DNA of 64,000 nt from Kitasatospora purpeofusca (GCF_000718025.1 NZ_JODS01000011.1:124001-188000); one strand, 5' to 3'. Counted from the first letter of the stretch, positions 1 through 8,922 are shown. Made by a program: numbers and translations. The notes: a model not told the origin generated them from the letters alone.

Positions 1-502
1 CCTCGTAGAGCTCGTTGGTGATGTCGCGCATGGCACCCGTGAGGACCAGCGTGCACACCGGCAGGCAGAACGCAGCGGTGGGCAGGATGACGCCGAGCAG
101 GTTGTCGTACAGGCCGGCCTTGCTGATGACGTAGAACATCGGCACGATCACGGCCTGCGCCGGGATCGCCAGACCCAGCAGGAAGATCCGGAAGACCGTG
201 CCGATGGTCCTGCCCCGGGCCCGCACGATCGCGTAGGCGAGCGGGGGCACGACCAGCAGCACGATCGCCACCACGCACAGGGTGACCAGGAGCGTGTTGA
301 GGAAGTCCTGGCCGAAGCCGTTGGAGAAGTCGTCGACGTAGTTCTGCAGGGTCAGCTCGGAGGGGAAGGTGAGCGGCCCCTTCGAGGAGTAGTCGGCGCG
401 GGTCCGGAACGTCGAGATCAGCAGGACGTACAGGGGGAAGCCGACCAGGACGAGCCAGAGCGACGAACCGAGTCCGGCGAGGAGGTTGGGGCGCCGTCGC
501 AT
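1..502 (-). CDS. Sugar ABC transporter permease, MalG type (3' end beyond window)
   Basis: Inner-membrane permease of a carbohydrate ABC importer, second of the pair. The first 167 residues are in the window. They show an N-terminal membrane segment (around residues 14-34), a periplasmic loop with the family's LTLQNYVDDF-type stretch, and further helices; the EAA loop is beyond the edge. The ATG overlaps the stop of the upstream permease by one base (TGATG), so translation is probably coupled. It is the third gene of a binding protein-permease-permease operon. No ATPase is visible; Streptomyces importers of this class normally share the MsiK ATPase encoded elsewhere. The substrate is inferred to be xylobiose or a related xylo-oligosaccharide from the operator and neighbours. 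Confidence 0.9.
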   Translation of the reverse strand, partial: MRRRPNLLAGLGSSLWLVLVGFPLYVLLISTFRTRADYSSKGPLTFPSELTLQNYVDDFSNGFGQDFLNTLLVTLCVVAIVLLVVPPLAYAIVRARGRTIGTVFRIFLLGLAIPAQAVIVPMFYVISKAGLYDNLLGVILPTAAFCLPVCTLVLTGAMRDITNELYE

Positions 503-1437
503 CACAGTCCCTCCGAGGTGCTGCGCATCCTGTCGTAGCCGGACAGCCGCACGACCGCGAGCGAGACCAGGGTGGCGACCATCACGAGGACCAGGGCGAT
601 CGCCGAGCCCTCGCCGAAGTCGAAGCTCTTGAACGCCCGCCGGTACATGTAGAAGGCGCTGTTGGTGGTGTCGGTGCCCGGGCCGCCCTGGGTGAGGATC
701 AGGACGGTGTCGAAGGTGGTGAGACCGCCGACCAGCATCAGGATCACCGAGGTGATCATGGTGTTGCGCAACTGCGGCAGGGTGATGTGGAGGAACTGCC
801 GCACCTTGCCCGCGCCGTCGATCGCCGCCGCCTGGTACAGCACCCGCGGGATCGCCCGGGCCCCGCCCTGGTACAGCAGGGCGTGCATCGGCGTCCACTG
901 CCACATGCCGACGAAGGTGAGCACCGCGAGGGCGCCGGCCTGACTGCCCATCAGGTTGCCGTCGCCGAAGAGCCACTCCATCTGCGAGGGCACCCCGAAG
1001 TTGGGGTCCAGGACGGCGCGCCAGACCACCGAGACCGCGGTCGCGGACAGCAGCAGCGGGATGAAGAAGATCGCGGACAGCACGGCGCGGTTGCGCTGGT
1101 GGCCGGCCGCCCACACCCCCAGCAGGATGCTCACCGGGGTCTGCACGACCGCCCCGGCCACGGTCAGTACCAGGGTCAGCCGGACGCTCTGCGTCATCAC
1201 CGGGTCGTGCAGCAGCGAGGTCCAGTTGGCGAGGCCGTTGAACCGGGGGGCGTCGACCCCGTTCCAGCTGGTGAAGGAGAGTACCGCGACCAGTGCCAGC
1301 GGCACGATGGCGAACAGCAGGAAGAAGACGGTCGCGGGCACGGCCCAGGCCAGGCCCGGGCGGGTCACCCCGACACCGGTCCGGCCCTCCGCCCGGAGGC
1401 GGCCGACGGACCCGGACATGTGGGAGAGAGCACTCAT
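502..1437 (-). CDS. Sugar ABC transporter permease, MalF type
   Basis: A 311-residue membrane permease with about six hydrophobic segments. The conserved EAA-type cytoplasmic loop appears as YQAAAIDGAGKVRQFLHITLP (residues around 207-227), where the coupling ATPase docks. I chose the ATG at 1437 because it lies 11 bases after the binding-protein stop and gives the usual family length; a longer in-frame extension would run through the binding-protein gene. It is the middle gene of the three-gene import operon. Substrate specificity cannot be read from the permease itself. Confidence 0.92.
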   Translation of the reverse strand: MSALSHMSGSVGRLRAEGRTGVGVTRPGLAWAVPATVFFLLFAIVPLALVAVLSFTSWNGVDAPRFNGLANWTSLLHDPVMTQSVRLTLVLTVAGAVVQTPVSILLGVWAAGHQRNRAVLSAIFFIPLLLSATAVSVVWRAVLDPNFGVPSQMEWLFGDGNLMGSQAGALAVLTFVGMWQWTPMHALLYQGGARAIPRVLYQAAAIDGAGKVRQFLHITLPQLRNTMITSVILMLVGGLTTFDTVLILTQGGPGTDTTNSAFYMYRRAFKSFDFGEGSAIALVLVMVATLVSLAVVRLSGYDRMRSTSEGL

Positions 1438-1448
1438 GGCGACCCGTC

Positions 1449-2747
1449 TCAGGAGGCGGGCAGGGCCTGCATGGCCCTGACGAAGCCGTCCACGTCGAGC
1501 TTGCCGCTGAAGAACTGCTGGACGGCGGTGCGGATCGGCGTGTTGGCGGCCGGCGGGTAGGCCTGGTCCCAGGACAGCTGGAACGACGGGGCGGCCTTGA
1601 CCAGGTCGTACTGGTACTTCGAGTAGTCGGGGTCGGCCGCCGTGCCGAGGAACTGCTCGGTGTTGGTGGTGGTCGGCAGGTTGCCGATCGCCAGCTGCGC
1701 CTTGACGAACTCCTCGGAGTACATCAGCTTCAGGAAGGCCGCCGCCGCCTCGGGGTGCTTGCTCTTCTTCAGCACCGAGTAGAAGTTGTTGGTGTTGCCG
1801 ACCAGGTTGGCCGGGTCGCCCTTGCCGCCGGCGATGCCGGGGAAGCCGCTGTACCCGAGCTGGCTCTTGGCGAACTCGGGATTGCCGTCCTGCTGGGTGG
1901 CGTACTCCCACGAGCCCATCAGCTCGAAGGCCGCCTTGCCCTTGGCCAGCAGGGCCGGTGAGCCGCCGTCGGTGAACTTCACCGAGTCGAAGTTCGAGCC
2001 GAAGGCACCGGCGTCGACCAGCTGCTCGAGCATGCCGAGGGCCTTCTTGGCGTCCTCGCTCTCCCAGGCGCTCCTGTCGCCGGACAGGGCCTTCTGGAAC
2101 AGCTCGGGGCCCGCGACCCGGTCGAAGACGTACTCGTACCACATCAGGGTCGGCCACTGGTCGCCGCCGCCGAGGGCGAAGGGTGTGATGCCCTTGGCCT
2201 TGAGCGCCTGGACGGCACCCAGCAGCTCGTCCCAGGTCCTCGGGACGGCCAGGCCGGCATCGGCCAGCACCTTCTTGTTGTGGAAGAGCAGCACGGGCTG
2301 GGTTCCGCGCATCGGGATGCCGTAGGACTTGCCGTCGATCACCGCGGTGTTGAACACCGACGGCAGGAAGTTGCCCTTCAGCCCCGGGTCCGCGGCGATC
2401 ATGTCGTCCAGCGGGAGCAGGAGGTCGGACTTCACATAGGGCTGGATGCTCCCGCCGCCCCAGTTGAAGAAGACGTCCGGCGCCTGGGGGGTGTTGATGA
2501 CGGTGTTGAGCTTGGCCTGGTAGTCCGCGCCGGGGATGGTGTCCAGGACGGCCTTGACCTTCGACGTCCTGTTGAAGGTCTCGACGATCTGCTTCTCGAC
2601 CTTGTTGCTGGCATCCCCGTACACCAGCACGTGGATCGTGCCGGAGTCCCCGCCGGAGGAGGGGGAGGAACCGGCGCTGCTGCAGGCGCTCGTCGTGACC
2701 AGGACGGACGTCAGACCGAGCGCAACAGCGGAAGCGCGTATCTTCAC
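1449..2747 (-). CDS. Sugar-binding lipoprotein of ABC importer, likely BxlE-like
   Basis: A 432-residue extracytoplasmic solute-binding lipoprotein (family 1). The GTG start is preceded by GGAGAG. The N-terminus is a short signal peptide ending in a lipobox (TSACSS), followed by a Ser/Gly linker and a bilobed binding fold with motifs such as PDVFFNWGGG and the family-typical GSWEY. It is the first gene of the operon with the two permeases. A CGAAACTTTCG box at 3022 and a split GTTTCG/CGAAAAC repeat at 2762-2784 lie upstream; such boxes precede xylan genes in streptomycetes. A xylobiose-type ligand is therefore inferred, not shown by sequence alone. Confidence 0.85.
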   Translation of the reverse strand: MKIRASAVALGLTSVLVTTSACSSAGSSPSSGGDSGTIHVLVYGDASNKVEKQIVETFNRTSKVKAVLDTIPGADYQAKLNTVINTPQAPDVFFNWGGGSIQPYVKSDLLLPLDDMIAADPGLKGNFLPSVFNTAVIDGKSYGIPMRGTQPVLLFHNKKVLADAGLAVPRTWDELLGAVQALKAKGITPFALGGGDQWPTLMWYEYVFDRVAGPELFQKALSGDRSAWESEDAKKALGMLEQLVDAGAFGSNFDSVKFTDGGSPALLAKGKAAFELMGSWEYATQQDGNPEFAKSQLGYSGFPGIAGGKGDPANLVGNTNNFYSVLKKSKHPEAAAAFLKLMYSEEFVKAQLAIGNLPTTTNTEQFLGTAADPDYSKYQYDLVKAAPSFQLSWDQAYPPAANTPIRTAVQQFFSGKLDVDGFVRAMQALPAS

Positions 2748-2761
2748 AGAGCTCTCCAAAA

Positions 2762-2828
2762 GTTTCGGGATGTACCTCGAAAACGTCGCTTGCCCGGGAC
2801 GGTAAGTTGCGGAGATGTTTCGGGTCAA
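2762..2828 (-). promoter_or_regulatory. Candidate promoter and split operator of the importer operon
   Basis: On the minus strand TTGACC (2823-2828) is followed after 17 bases by TTACCG (2800-2805). Downstream lies an inverted repeat with arms GTTTCG (2762-2767) and CGAAAAC (2778-2784). The geometry fits a repressed promoter for the binding-protein gene starting at 2747. The GAAA half-sites match the CGAAACTTTCG box at 3022. Confidence 0.45.
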
Positions 2829-3021
2829 GCCCTCAACGCCTCCTTCCTGGAGGCTCCTTGGCCGGCTGCGGCGGTTCGCGCCCCGGCCGGGCGCGGAGTG
2901 GAACACCCCTGCGCACGGCCGGACCTGGGACGGACCAGGCCGGGAGTGGTCCCCGGTCAGGTCCGTCCGGTGTTGGGCGAGTTCCCCGACGACCTCCCTC
3001 ACGGGGGTGGCTCAGAAGTGT

Positions 3022-3032
3022 CGAAACTTTCG
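3022..3032. promoter_or_regulatory. CGAAACTTTCG xylan-type operator
   Basis: A perfect CGAAACTTTCG palindrome followed by AAAC, in the 359-base gap between the esterase stop (3107) and the binding-protein start (2747). This sequence is known from promoters of streptomycete xylanase genes, where a LacI-type repressor (BxlR/XlnR type) is thought to bind. The rest of the gap shows only the promoter elements listed separately. Confidence 0.55.
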
Positions 3033-3106
3033 AAACTGCCGACTGTCCGAGGCATCACCCCGCGGGCTCAGCCGGTTCGGTACGGCCGGGCAGTGCCCAC
3101 CCGTTC

Positions 3107-4477
3107 TCATCCGAAGGTCCACTGCTGGTTCCTGCCGCCGCTGCAGGTCCACAGCTGGACCGGGGTGCCGTCCGCGGTGGCCAGGCCGGCCACGTCCAGG
3201 CAGAGGCCCGACTGCACGCCGGTGACGGTGCCGTTGGAGTTCAGCTGCCACTGCTGGTTGGCCTGGCCGTTGCAGGTCCAGACGATCGCGCTGGTGCCGG
3301 GCGTGGTGCCGTGCGCGGCGGCGTCCAGGCAGAGCGTGGCGCCGCTCACGGTCACGGTCAACCGGCCGGACGAGGTCCTGGTCCAACTCTGGTTCGCACC
3401 ACCCGTGCAGGCCCGGATCTGCTGCCGGTTGCCCGGCGCCGTGCTCGCGTCGGTCAGGCACTTGCCCGCGTCCACCGCGCGCAGCGCGCCGGTCGTGCCG
3501 CCACCGGAGGATGCCTTGTCCAGGCCCATGAAGCGGATCGCCTCGGCGGCCATCGTGGATCCCTTGACCGGCAGTTCGTGCCCGGCGCCGGCGAGACTGT
3601 ACGCCTCCACCTGGGTGACGCCGGCGCCGTTGTCGTACCGGGTGCGGGTCCAGTTGGCGGCCGGGGTGTCCGTGGCCGACGGGGTCTGGCCCACGCCCAG
3701 GACGTCGGTCCACTGCTTGACCTCCTCGCCGAGGAGGTTGTGGCTCAGCGTGGTGTCGGCGGTTCCGTGCCACAGCTGCACCCGGGGACGCGGCCCGGTG
3801 TAGCCGGGATAGCCCGTGTTGCGCACCAGACTGCCCCACTGCTGCGGGGTCCTGGAGATCCGGCCCTGCGCGCAGGCCGGGTTCCAGGCGCGGACGGAGC
3901 CGGTGCGGAAGCAGTGGTAGGGCACTCCCATGAACGCCGCACCCGCCTTGTAGACGTCGGGGTACTCGGCGAGCAGCACGTTCGTCATCATCCCGCCCGA
4001 CGACTGCCCGGTCACGTACACGGCGTCGGCGTTGCCGCCGTAGTGCTGCTCCGTGTAAGTGATCATCGACATCAGCCCGACCGGGTCACTGCCGCCGTCG
4101 CGGGTGAGCGCCTGGTCGGAGGAGACGTCCCAGCAGCTTCCGCCGGGGTTGCTCGAGGGGTAGACGACGAGGAAGCCGTACCGGTCGGCCAGCGACGCGA
4201 AGTCGGTGCTCGAGTACAGGTAGGGACCGCTCCCCTGGCATCCGTGCAACGCCAGCAGGATCGGCGGGTCGACCCTGACGCTCGTCGGCACGTACAGGTT
4301 CATCACCAACCCGGTCGGATTGGTGCCGAAGTCGGTGATCCGGGTCAGCGAGGCCGCGGCTGCCCGGGGGGCGGTCGGCAGGCTCAGGCCCACCGCGAGG
4401 CAGAGCACGGCGAGCACGCCAAGCAGCCGTGAGACGAGCGGGCGGGATCGCGAGACGAGCGGGCGGGATCGGGACAT
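3107..4477 (-). CDS. Secreted CE1/PHB-depolymerase-type esterase with C-terminal CBM13
   Basis: A 456-residue secreted carbohydrate esterase, probably an acetylxylan or feruloyl esterase. An Arg-rich signal peptide ends near APRAAAA. The alpha/beta-hydrolase part (about 45-315) has LHGCQGSGPY (oxyanion region), nucleophile GQSSGG, an acid in HGTADTT and a histidine in GAGHELP. A ricin-type beta-trefoil (CBM13) with QSW/QQW repeats fills about 325-456. The ATG at 4477 is preceded by GGAGAGG; longer forms lack a signal. It sits divergent to a CBM13-GH62 gene, so the pair probably debranches arabinoxylan outside the cell. PHB depolymerase is the main alternative annotation, but the neighbourhood argues for xylan. 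Confidence 0.85.
   Translation of the reverse strand: MSRSRPLVSRSRPLVSRLLGVLAVLCLAVGLSLPTAPRAAAASLTRITDFGTNPTGLVMNLYVPTSVRVDPPILLALHGCQGSGPYLYSSTDFASLADRYGFLVVYPSSNPGGSCWDVSSDQALTRDGGSDPVGLMSMITYTEQHYGGNADAVYVTGQSSGGMMTNVLLAEYPDVYKAGAAFMGVPYHCFRTGSVRAWNPACAQGRISRTPQQWGSLVRNTGYPGYTGPRPRVQLWHGTADTTLSHNLLGEEVKQWTDVLGVGQTPSATDTPAANWTRTRYDNGAGVTQVEAYSLAGAGHELPVKGSTMAAEAIRFMGLDKASSGGGTTGALRAVDAGKCLTDASTAPGNRQQIRACTGGANQSWTRTSSGRLTVTVSGATLCLDAAAHGTTPGTSAIVWTCNGQANQQWQLNSNGTVTGVQSGLCLDVAGLATADGTPVQLWTCSGGRNQQWTFG
4431..4472. repeat. 21-bp tandem duplication in the esterase signal peptide
   Basis: Two adjacent 21-base copies (GAGACGAGCGGGCGGGATCG plus one base) differ only in the last base. They encode RSRPLVS twice at the start of the signal peptide. 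The duplication is in frame and lengthens the positively charged n-region. Confidence 0.8.
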
Positions 4478-4671
4478 GGGACCTCTCCGTCCGGCTAGCC
4501 AGATCGTGAGGAGGTTCCCGGCGCCCACCGCGGACCGACACCACCGATGGTCGCGCCGGTCCACCCCCGCCGTCAACGGTGTCCGCGCGGGCCGGGTGCC
4601 GCCGGTCCGGAGCGCCGGTGACCGGGGACGGCCTCGGCACGGCTCGTCAACGCCGGTTTATATCCTCGGTG

Positions 4672-4749
4672 TTGACAACCCGCACAGGGTTGCTGGAGAT
4701 TTCACCCTGGCAGTGGATGTTTCTGCCAGGTAAATTGTGAACGCTAACA
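4672..4749 (+). promoter_or_regulatory. Regulatory region with arabinose-type operator upstream of GH62
   Basis: This part of the 586-base divergent gap (4478-5063) holds TTGACA (4672-4677), an 8-bp inverted repeat CCTGGCAG/CTGCCAGG (4706-4713 and 4723-4730), and TGTGAACGCTAACA (4736-4749). The last matches the operators in front of araB and the ChvE-type importer. An arabinose-responsive LacI repressor controlling this arabinofuranosidase gene is the natural reading. The remaining 4750-5063 shows no gene I can support. Confidence 0.6.
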
Positions 4750-5063
4750 GACGTAGTCGAGGATCCGGCGCCCGCCCCTGCCCTCGCCGTCCCGCCGCAC
4801 CGCACTCGCCGCGCCGTCCACCAGGAACGGACCGCCGACGGGTGCGCTCGCACCATCGCCGCCGCACGTCCTCTGCCCCCACCCAGCACGCGGCCCTCCT
4901 CCCGGCAGGGAGGTCCGGACCTGCGCTACGCCCCCGGAACGGTGCGGCACACCGTCATGTTCCGTCCTGGAGCGGACGGTTCGGGTGAAGGTCCGTGCCC
5001 GGGAGGCGGCCGTCGGGGCGCCGCGCGACGGCCGTCTCCCGTCCACCAAGAGAGAGGTCCCCC

Positions 5064-6497
5064 ATGCACACCGGAAATCCCAGTCGCAGGAAACTGTCCG
5101 CACTGCTCGCCACCGGGGTCGCGGCCGCAGTGGCGCTGGCGGCCACGCTCGTCGCCGGCCCGGCCCAGGCCGCCACCACCGCCGCCCTGCGCGGGGTGGG
5201 TTCCGGCCGCTGCCTCGACGTGTCGAACGCCGGCCGGTCCGACGGCTCCGAGCTGCAGATCTACGACTGCTCGGGCGGCGCCAACCAGCAGTGGACGTCG
5301 ACGTCCGCCAACCAGCTGGTGGTCTACGGCAACAAGTGCCTGGACGTTCCGAACCATGCCACCACGCCCGGCACCCGGGTGCAGATCTGGTCCTGCAGCG
5401 GCGCGGCGAACCAGCAGTGGCGGGTGAACGCCGACGGCACGATCGTCGGCGTCGAGTCCGGGCTCTGCTTGGACGTCACCGGCGCCGGCACGGCCAACAG
5501 CACGGCGGTCGGGCTCTGGACGTGCACCGGTGGCAGCAACCAGAAGTGGACCGGCCTGACCGGGACGACCCCGACACCCGACCCGACGGGCGGCACGTGC
5601 GCCCTCCCGTCGAGCTACCGGTGGTCCTCCAGCGGTGCGCTGGCGCAGCCCGCCCACGGATGGGCCGCGGTGAAGGACTTCACCACCGTCACCTACAACG
5701 GCAAGCACCTGGTCTACGCCTCGAACGTCAACGGATCCTCCTACGGTTCGATGGCGTTCACCCCGTTCACCAACTGGTCGGACATGGCCTCGGCCGGCCA
5801 GACCGCGATGAACCAGAACGCGGTGGCGCCCACCCTGTTCTACTTCGCCCCCAAGAACATCTGGGTCCTCGCCTACCAGTGGGGCCAGTGGCCCTTCATC
5901 TACCGCACCTCCAGCGACCCCACCAACCCCAACGGCTGGTCCGCCCCCCAGCCGCTGTTCACCGGCGGCATCCCCGGCGCAGCCCCCATCGACCAGACCC
6001 TGATCGCCGACGACCAGAACATGTACCTGTTCTTCGCCGGTGACAACGGCAGCATCTACCGGGCCAGCATGCCGATCGGGAACTTCCCCGGCAGCTTCGG
6101 CTCCACCTACACCACGGTCATGAGCGACACCGTGAAGAACCTCTTCGAAGCGCCCCAGGTCTACAAGGTCAAGGGCCAGAACCAGTACCTCATGATCGTC
6201 GAAGCCCGCGGCGCCAACGAACAGCGCTACTTCCGCTCCTTCACCGCCACCAGCCTCAACGGCTCCTGGACCCCCCAGGCGGCCACCGAGAGCAACCCCT
6301 TCGCCGGCAGGGCCAACAGCGGAGCCACCTGGACCAACGACATCAGCCACGGCGACCTGGTCCGCGACAACCCCGACCAGACCATGACCGTCGACCCCTG
6401 CAACCTCCAACTCCTCTACCAGGGCATGGTCCCCGGCTCGACCGCCCCGTACGACCAACTGCCCTGGCGGCCGGGCCTCCTCACCCTCAAGCGCTGA
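5064..6497 (+). CDS. Secreted alpha-L-arabinofuranosidase, CBM13-GH62
   Basis: A 477-residue secreted enzyme that removes arabinose side chains from arabinoxylan. A signal peptide (1-36, ending AGPAQA) precedes a ricin-type CBM13 (about 37-165, three QxW repeats), a TPTPDPTGG linker, and a GH62 five-bladed propeller (about 175-477). The family's key acidic residues are visible: Asp in VKDFTTV, Asp in APIDQTL and Glu in LFEAPQV. ATG 5064 follows AGAGAGG. The gene diverges from a CBM13 esterase and has an arabinose-type operator upstream at 4736. A second, broken GH62 copy survives at 10466-10620. Confidence 0.93.
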   Translation: MHTGNPSRRKLSALLATGVAAAVALAATLVAGPAQAATTAALRGVGSGRCLDVSNAGRSDGSELQIYDCSGGANQQWTSTSANQLVVYGNKCLDVPNHATTPGTRVQIWSCSGAANQQWRVNADGTIVGVESGLCLDVTGAGTANSTAVGLWTCTGGSNQKWTGLTGTTPTPDPTGGTCALPSSYRWSSSGALAQPAHGWAAVKDFTTVTYNGKHLVYASNVNGSSYGSMAFTPFTNWSDMASAGQTAMNQNAVAPTLFYFAPKNIWVLAYQWGQWPFIYRTSSDPTNPNGWSAPQPLFTGGIPGAAPIDQTLIADDQNMYLFFAGDNGSIYRASMPIGNFPGSFGSTYTTVMSDTVKNLFEAPQVYKVKGQNQYLMIVEARGANEQRYFRSFTATSLNGSWTPQAATESNPFAGRANSGATWTNDISHGDLVRDNPDQTMTVDPCNLQLLYQGMVPGSTAPYDQLPWRPGLLTLKR

Positions 6498-6620
6498 CCC
6501 GGCCCCCGCGCCGGCTGCGGCGACGTGACGGTCGGCTCCGCGGCGGCCTCGGCAAGCGCCACGGCGGCCGGTTCCGCCCGCGCCGGCGCGGCCCCGCCGC
6601 TCACCGCCCGGCGTCGACCG

Positions 6621-7646
6621 TCAGGACGAGCCGTCGGGGGCGGACCCCCGCACGACGAGCCGGGTCGGCAGGATCAGCGGACTCGGGTCCCGCCCCTCCA
6701 CGGCTCCGACCAGCATCCGGGCCATCTCCTGCCCCAGCGCTCGCACCGGCTGGTGGATCGTGGTCAGCGGCGGGCTGGAGTGCCGGGCGCTCTCCAGATC
6801 GTTGAACCCGATCACGGCGACGTCCTCCGGCACCCGCAGCCCGTGCTGCCGCAGGGTCCGCAGGGCACCGATGGCCATCGCGTCGGAGGCGGCGAACACC
6901 GCGTCCGGGTCGCGGTGCTCGCGGAGCAGCCGCTCCATCGCCTCCGCGCCGCCGTCCTCGGTGAAATGACCGGGCTCGACCCCTAGCAGCGGGACCCCGG
7001 ACAGCGCCAGTCCCTCGGCGAAGCCCTGCTCGCGTGCGACGGCGGCCCGGGCGTCCGGCTGACCGGTGATCGCGACGGGCCGCCGGCGGCCGGTCCGCAC
7101 GAAGTGCTCGGCGGCCAGCCGGCCGCCGCCGCGGTTGTCGGCGTCCACGTACCACCGCGGCGTGCCGACCAGCGGCAGGCCGCCGAACACCACCGGCAGG
7201 TCGGCCTGTGCGCCCAGCCGGGCCAGCGGGTCGTCGCCGCGCAGCGCCATCAGCATCACACCGTCGGCCCGCCGGGAGCGCAGCATCCGTTCGAACCGCT
7301 CCCGGCCGCGTGGGGTGTTGGCCAGCAGCAGGATCAGTTCGAGGTCCGTCGACTCCAGTGCGCCGCTGACGCCGACGACGACCTCGGCGAAGAACGGGTC
7401 GGCGAACAGGCCCGGCTCGTCGCTGGAGACCGCGAGCACCACCGCACCGACCCGCCGGGTCGCGAGCGCCTGGGCGGTCGGGTTCGGGACGAACCCCAGC
7501 TCCCGGACCGCCCGCTGGACCGCCTCGCGCTTGGCGCGGCTGACGTTCGGGGCGTTGTTGATCGCCCGGGACGCCGCCGAACGCGACACGCCCGCGCGTT
7601 CGGCAACCTCGTCGAGGGTCGGCATGCGCTTGGGGGACGACACCAT
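6621..7646 (-). CDS. LacI-family repressor divergent from GH6 cellulase
   Basis: A 341-residue transcriptional regulator. The N-terminal helix-turn-helix reads TLDEVAERAGVSRSAASRAI, followed by the hinge and a periplasmic-binding-type sugar domain that ends with the PPLTTIHQPVRALG signature. I chose the ATG at 7646, with GAGGAG about 14 bases upstream. It diverges from the GH6 cellulase across a region carrying TGGAAGCGCTTCCA (7865) and a partial copy (7742-7754), so it probably controls itself and the cellulase. The recognition helix differs from that of CebR (VGRGTVSRV), which fits the altered operator. The ligand is unknown; a cello-oligosaccharide is an inference. Confidence 0.87.
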   Translation of the reverse strand: MVSSPKRMPTLDEVAERAGVSRSAASRAINNAPNVSRAKREAVQRAVRELGFVPNPTAQALATRRVGAVVLAVSSDEPGLFADPFFAEVVVGVSGALESTDLELILLLANTPRGRERFERMLRSRRADGVMLMALRGDDPLARLGAQADLPVVFGGLPLVGTPRWYVDADNRGGGRLAAEHFVRTGRRRPVAITGQPDARAAVAREQGFAEGLALSGVPLLGVEPGHFTEDGGAEAMERLLREHRDPDAVFAASDAMAIGALRTLRQHGLRVPEDVAVIGFNDLESARHSSPPLTTIHQPVRALGQEMARMLVGAVEGRDPSPLILPTRLVVRGSAPDGSS

Positions 7647-7741
7647 GGAAGGGACTGCTCCTCGGGCTCGCGCGGGCGGCGGACAGCGCCATGATTCCAC
7701 GCCCCCGGCCGCGCTCCCGGCCTGCCGGAGGCAGGCGATCC

Positions 7742-7878
7742 GGTAGCGCTTCCAAGCTCTGACGCCCGACGGCCGCCCAGGTCGATTTCTTGTTCAACCC
7801 ATTGACATGTCCTCCGCCGGAGCCCAATCTTCCCCTCGGTGCGTTCCGTTTTCGCGGTCAGAACTGGAAGCGCTTCCA
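7742..7878. promoter_or_regulatory. Divergent control region of LacI regulator and GH6 gene
   Basis: GGTAGCGCTTCCA (7742-7754) is a one-sided copy near the regulator. TTGACA (7802-7807), a 17-base spacer and CAATCT (7825-7830) form a good promoter for the cellulase. The perfect palindrome TGGAAGCGCTTCCA (7865-7878) lies just downstream, well placed for repression. It resembles the CebR site TGGGAGCGCTCCCA with two symmetrical changes. Confidence 0.6.
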
Positions 7879-7942
7879 CTGCTCCCCCGCTTCCACATCC
7901 ACGCCCTTCCCCTTCTCCGCCCCCACCCCCGGAGGAAGAACC

Positions 7943-8914
7943 ATGCGCAACCTCGTTCGCACGGCAGCCGCCCTGCTGGCCGGTGCCCTCAGCACCGGCC
8001 TCGCCCTCGTCAACGCCGGCCCGGCCCACGCCGCCGACCCGACCGGCATGACCAGCGGCTTCTACACCGACCCCGAGAACTCGGCACTCGGCTGGGCCAA
8101 CGCCAACCCGGGCGACGGCCGGGCCGCCGCGATCCGGTCCTCCATCGGCAACACCCCGGCCGCCCGCTGGTTCGGCAACTGGAGCGGAGACATCGGCGCG
8201 GCCGCCGGCGCCTATGCCGGCCGTGCCGACTCCGTCGACAAGCTGCCGCTCCTGGTCGCCTACAACATTCCCGACCGGGACATCTGCGCCGGTCACTCCG
8301 GCGGCGGCGCGGGCAGCCGGGCCGCGTACGACAGCTGGATCGCGGCCTTCGCGAGCGGCATCGGCAGCCGACCGGCCCTCGTCGTCCTGGAACCCGACGC
8401 ACTCGGCCACGAGAGCTGCATGACCTCCGCCCAGGTCGCCGAGCGCAACGCCATGCTGAGGAACGCCATCGCCCAGTTCAAGGCCAAGGCTCCCAACACC
8501 TGGGTCTACCTCGACGCCGGGAACCCCGGCTGGATCGGCGCCTCGGCCATGGCGCAGCAGCTGGCCGCCGCCGGTGTCAGTGGGGCCCACGGCTTCTCGC
8601 TGAACGTCTCCAACTACTTCACCACCGAGCAGAACACCTCCTACGGCAACGCCGTCAACTCCGCCCTGAGCTCCTTCGGGTACACCAAGCCCTTCGTGGT
8701 CGACACCAGCCGCAACGGCAACGGCTCCAACGGCGAGTGGTGCAATCCGGCCGGCCGCCGGATCGGCACGCCCACCCGGCGCGGCGGCGGCGCCGAGATG
8801 CTGCTCTGGATCAAGATCCCCGGCGAGTCCGACGGCAACTGCGGCGTCGGCAAAGGCTCCTCGGCCGGGCAGTTCCTGCCGGAGGCCGGCTACAAGATGA
8901 TCTACGGCTACTGA
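7943..8914 (+). CDS. Secreted GH6 endo-type cellulase
   Basis: A 323-residue secreted glycoside hydrolase family 6 enzyme acting on cellulose. The signal peptide spans 1-30 (ending AGPAHA). The catalytic domain fills the remainder, with the family's YNIPDRD segment (general acid Asp), LVVLEPDALGH (second Asp) and a C-terminal WIKIPGESDG motif. There is no carbohydrate-binding module, so it is a single-domain endoglucanase of the small CelA type rather than a large exocellulase. GGAGGAA precedes ATG 7943. It is controlled from the promoter/operator at 7802-7878 and closed by a strong hairpin at 8923. Confidence 0.93.
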   Translation: MRNLVRTAAALLAGALSTGLALVNAGPAHAADPTGMTSGFYTDPENSALGWANANPGDGRAAAIRSSIGNTPAARWFGNWSGDIGAAAGAYAGRADSVDKLPLLVAYNIPDRDICAGHSGGGAGSRAAYDSWIAAFASGIGSRPALVVLEPDALGHESCMTSAQVAERNAMLRNAIAQFKAKAPNTWVYLDAGNPGWIGASAMAQQLAAAGVSGAHGFSLNVSNYFTTEQNTSYGNAVNSALSSFGYTKPFVVDTSRNGNGSNGEWCNPAGRRIGTPTRRGGGAEMLLWIKIPGESDGNCGVGKGSSAGQFLPEAGYKMIYGY

Positions 8915-8922
8915 AGCTCCGG

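Noticed and set aside
4926..6458. Long open frame on the minus strand opposite GH62
   Set aside because: It is antisense to a gene with clear GH62 and CBM13 motifs, is rich in Gly/Val/Arg/Asp, and has no recognisable domain or ribosome site.
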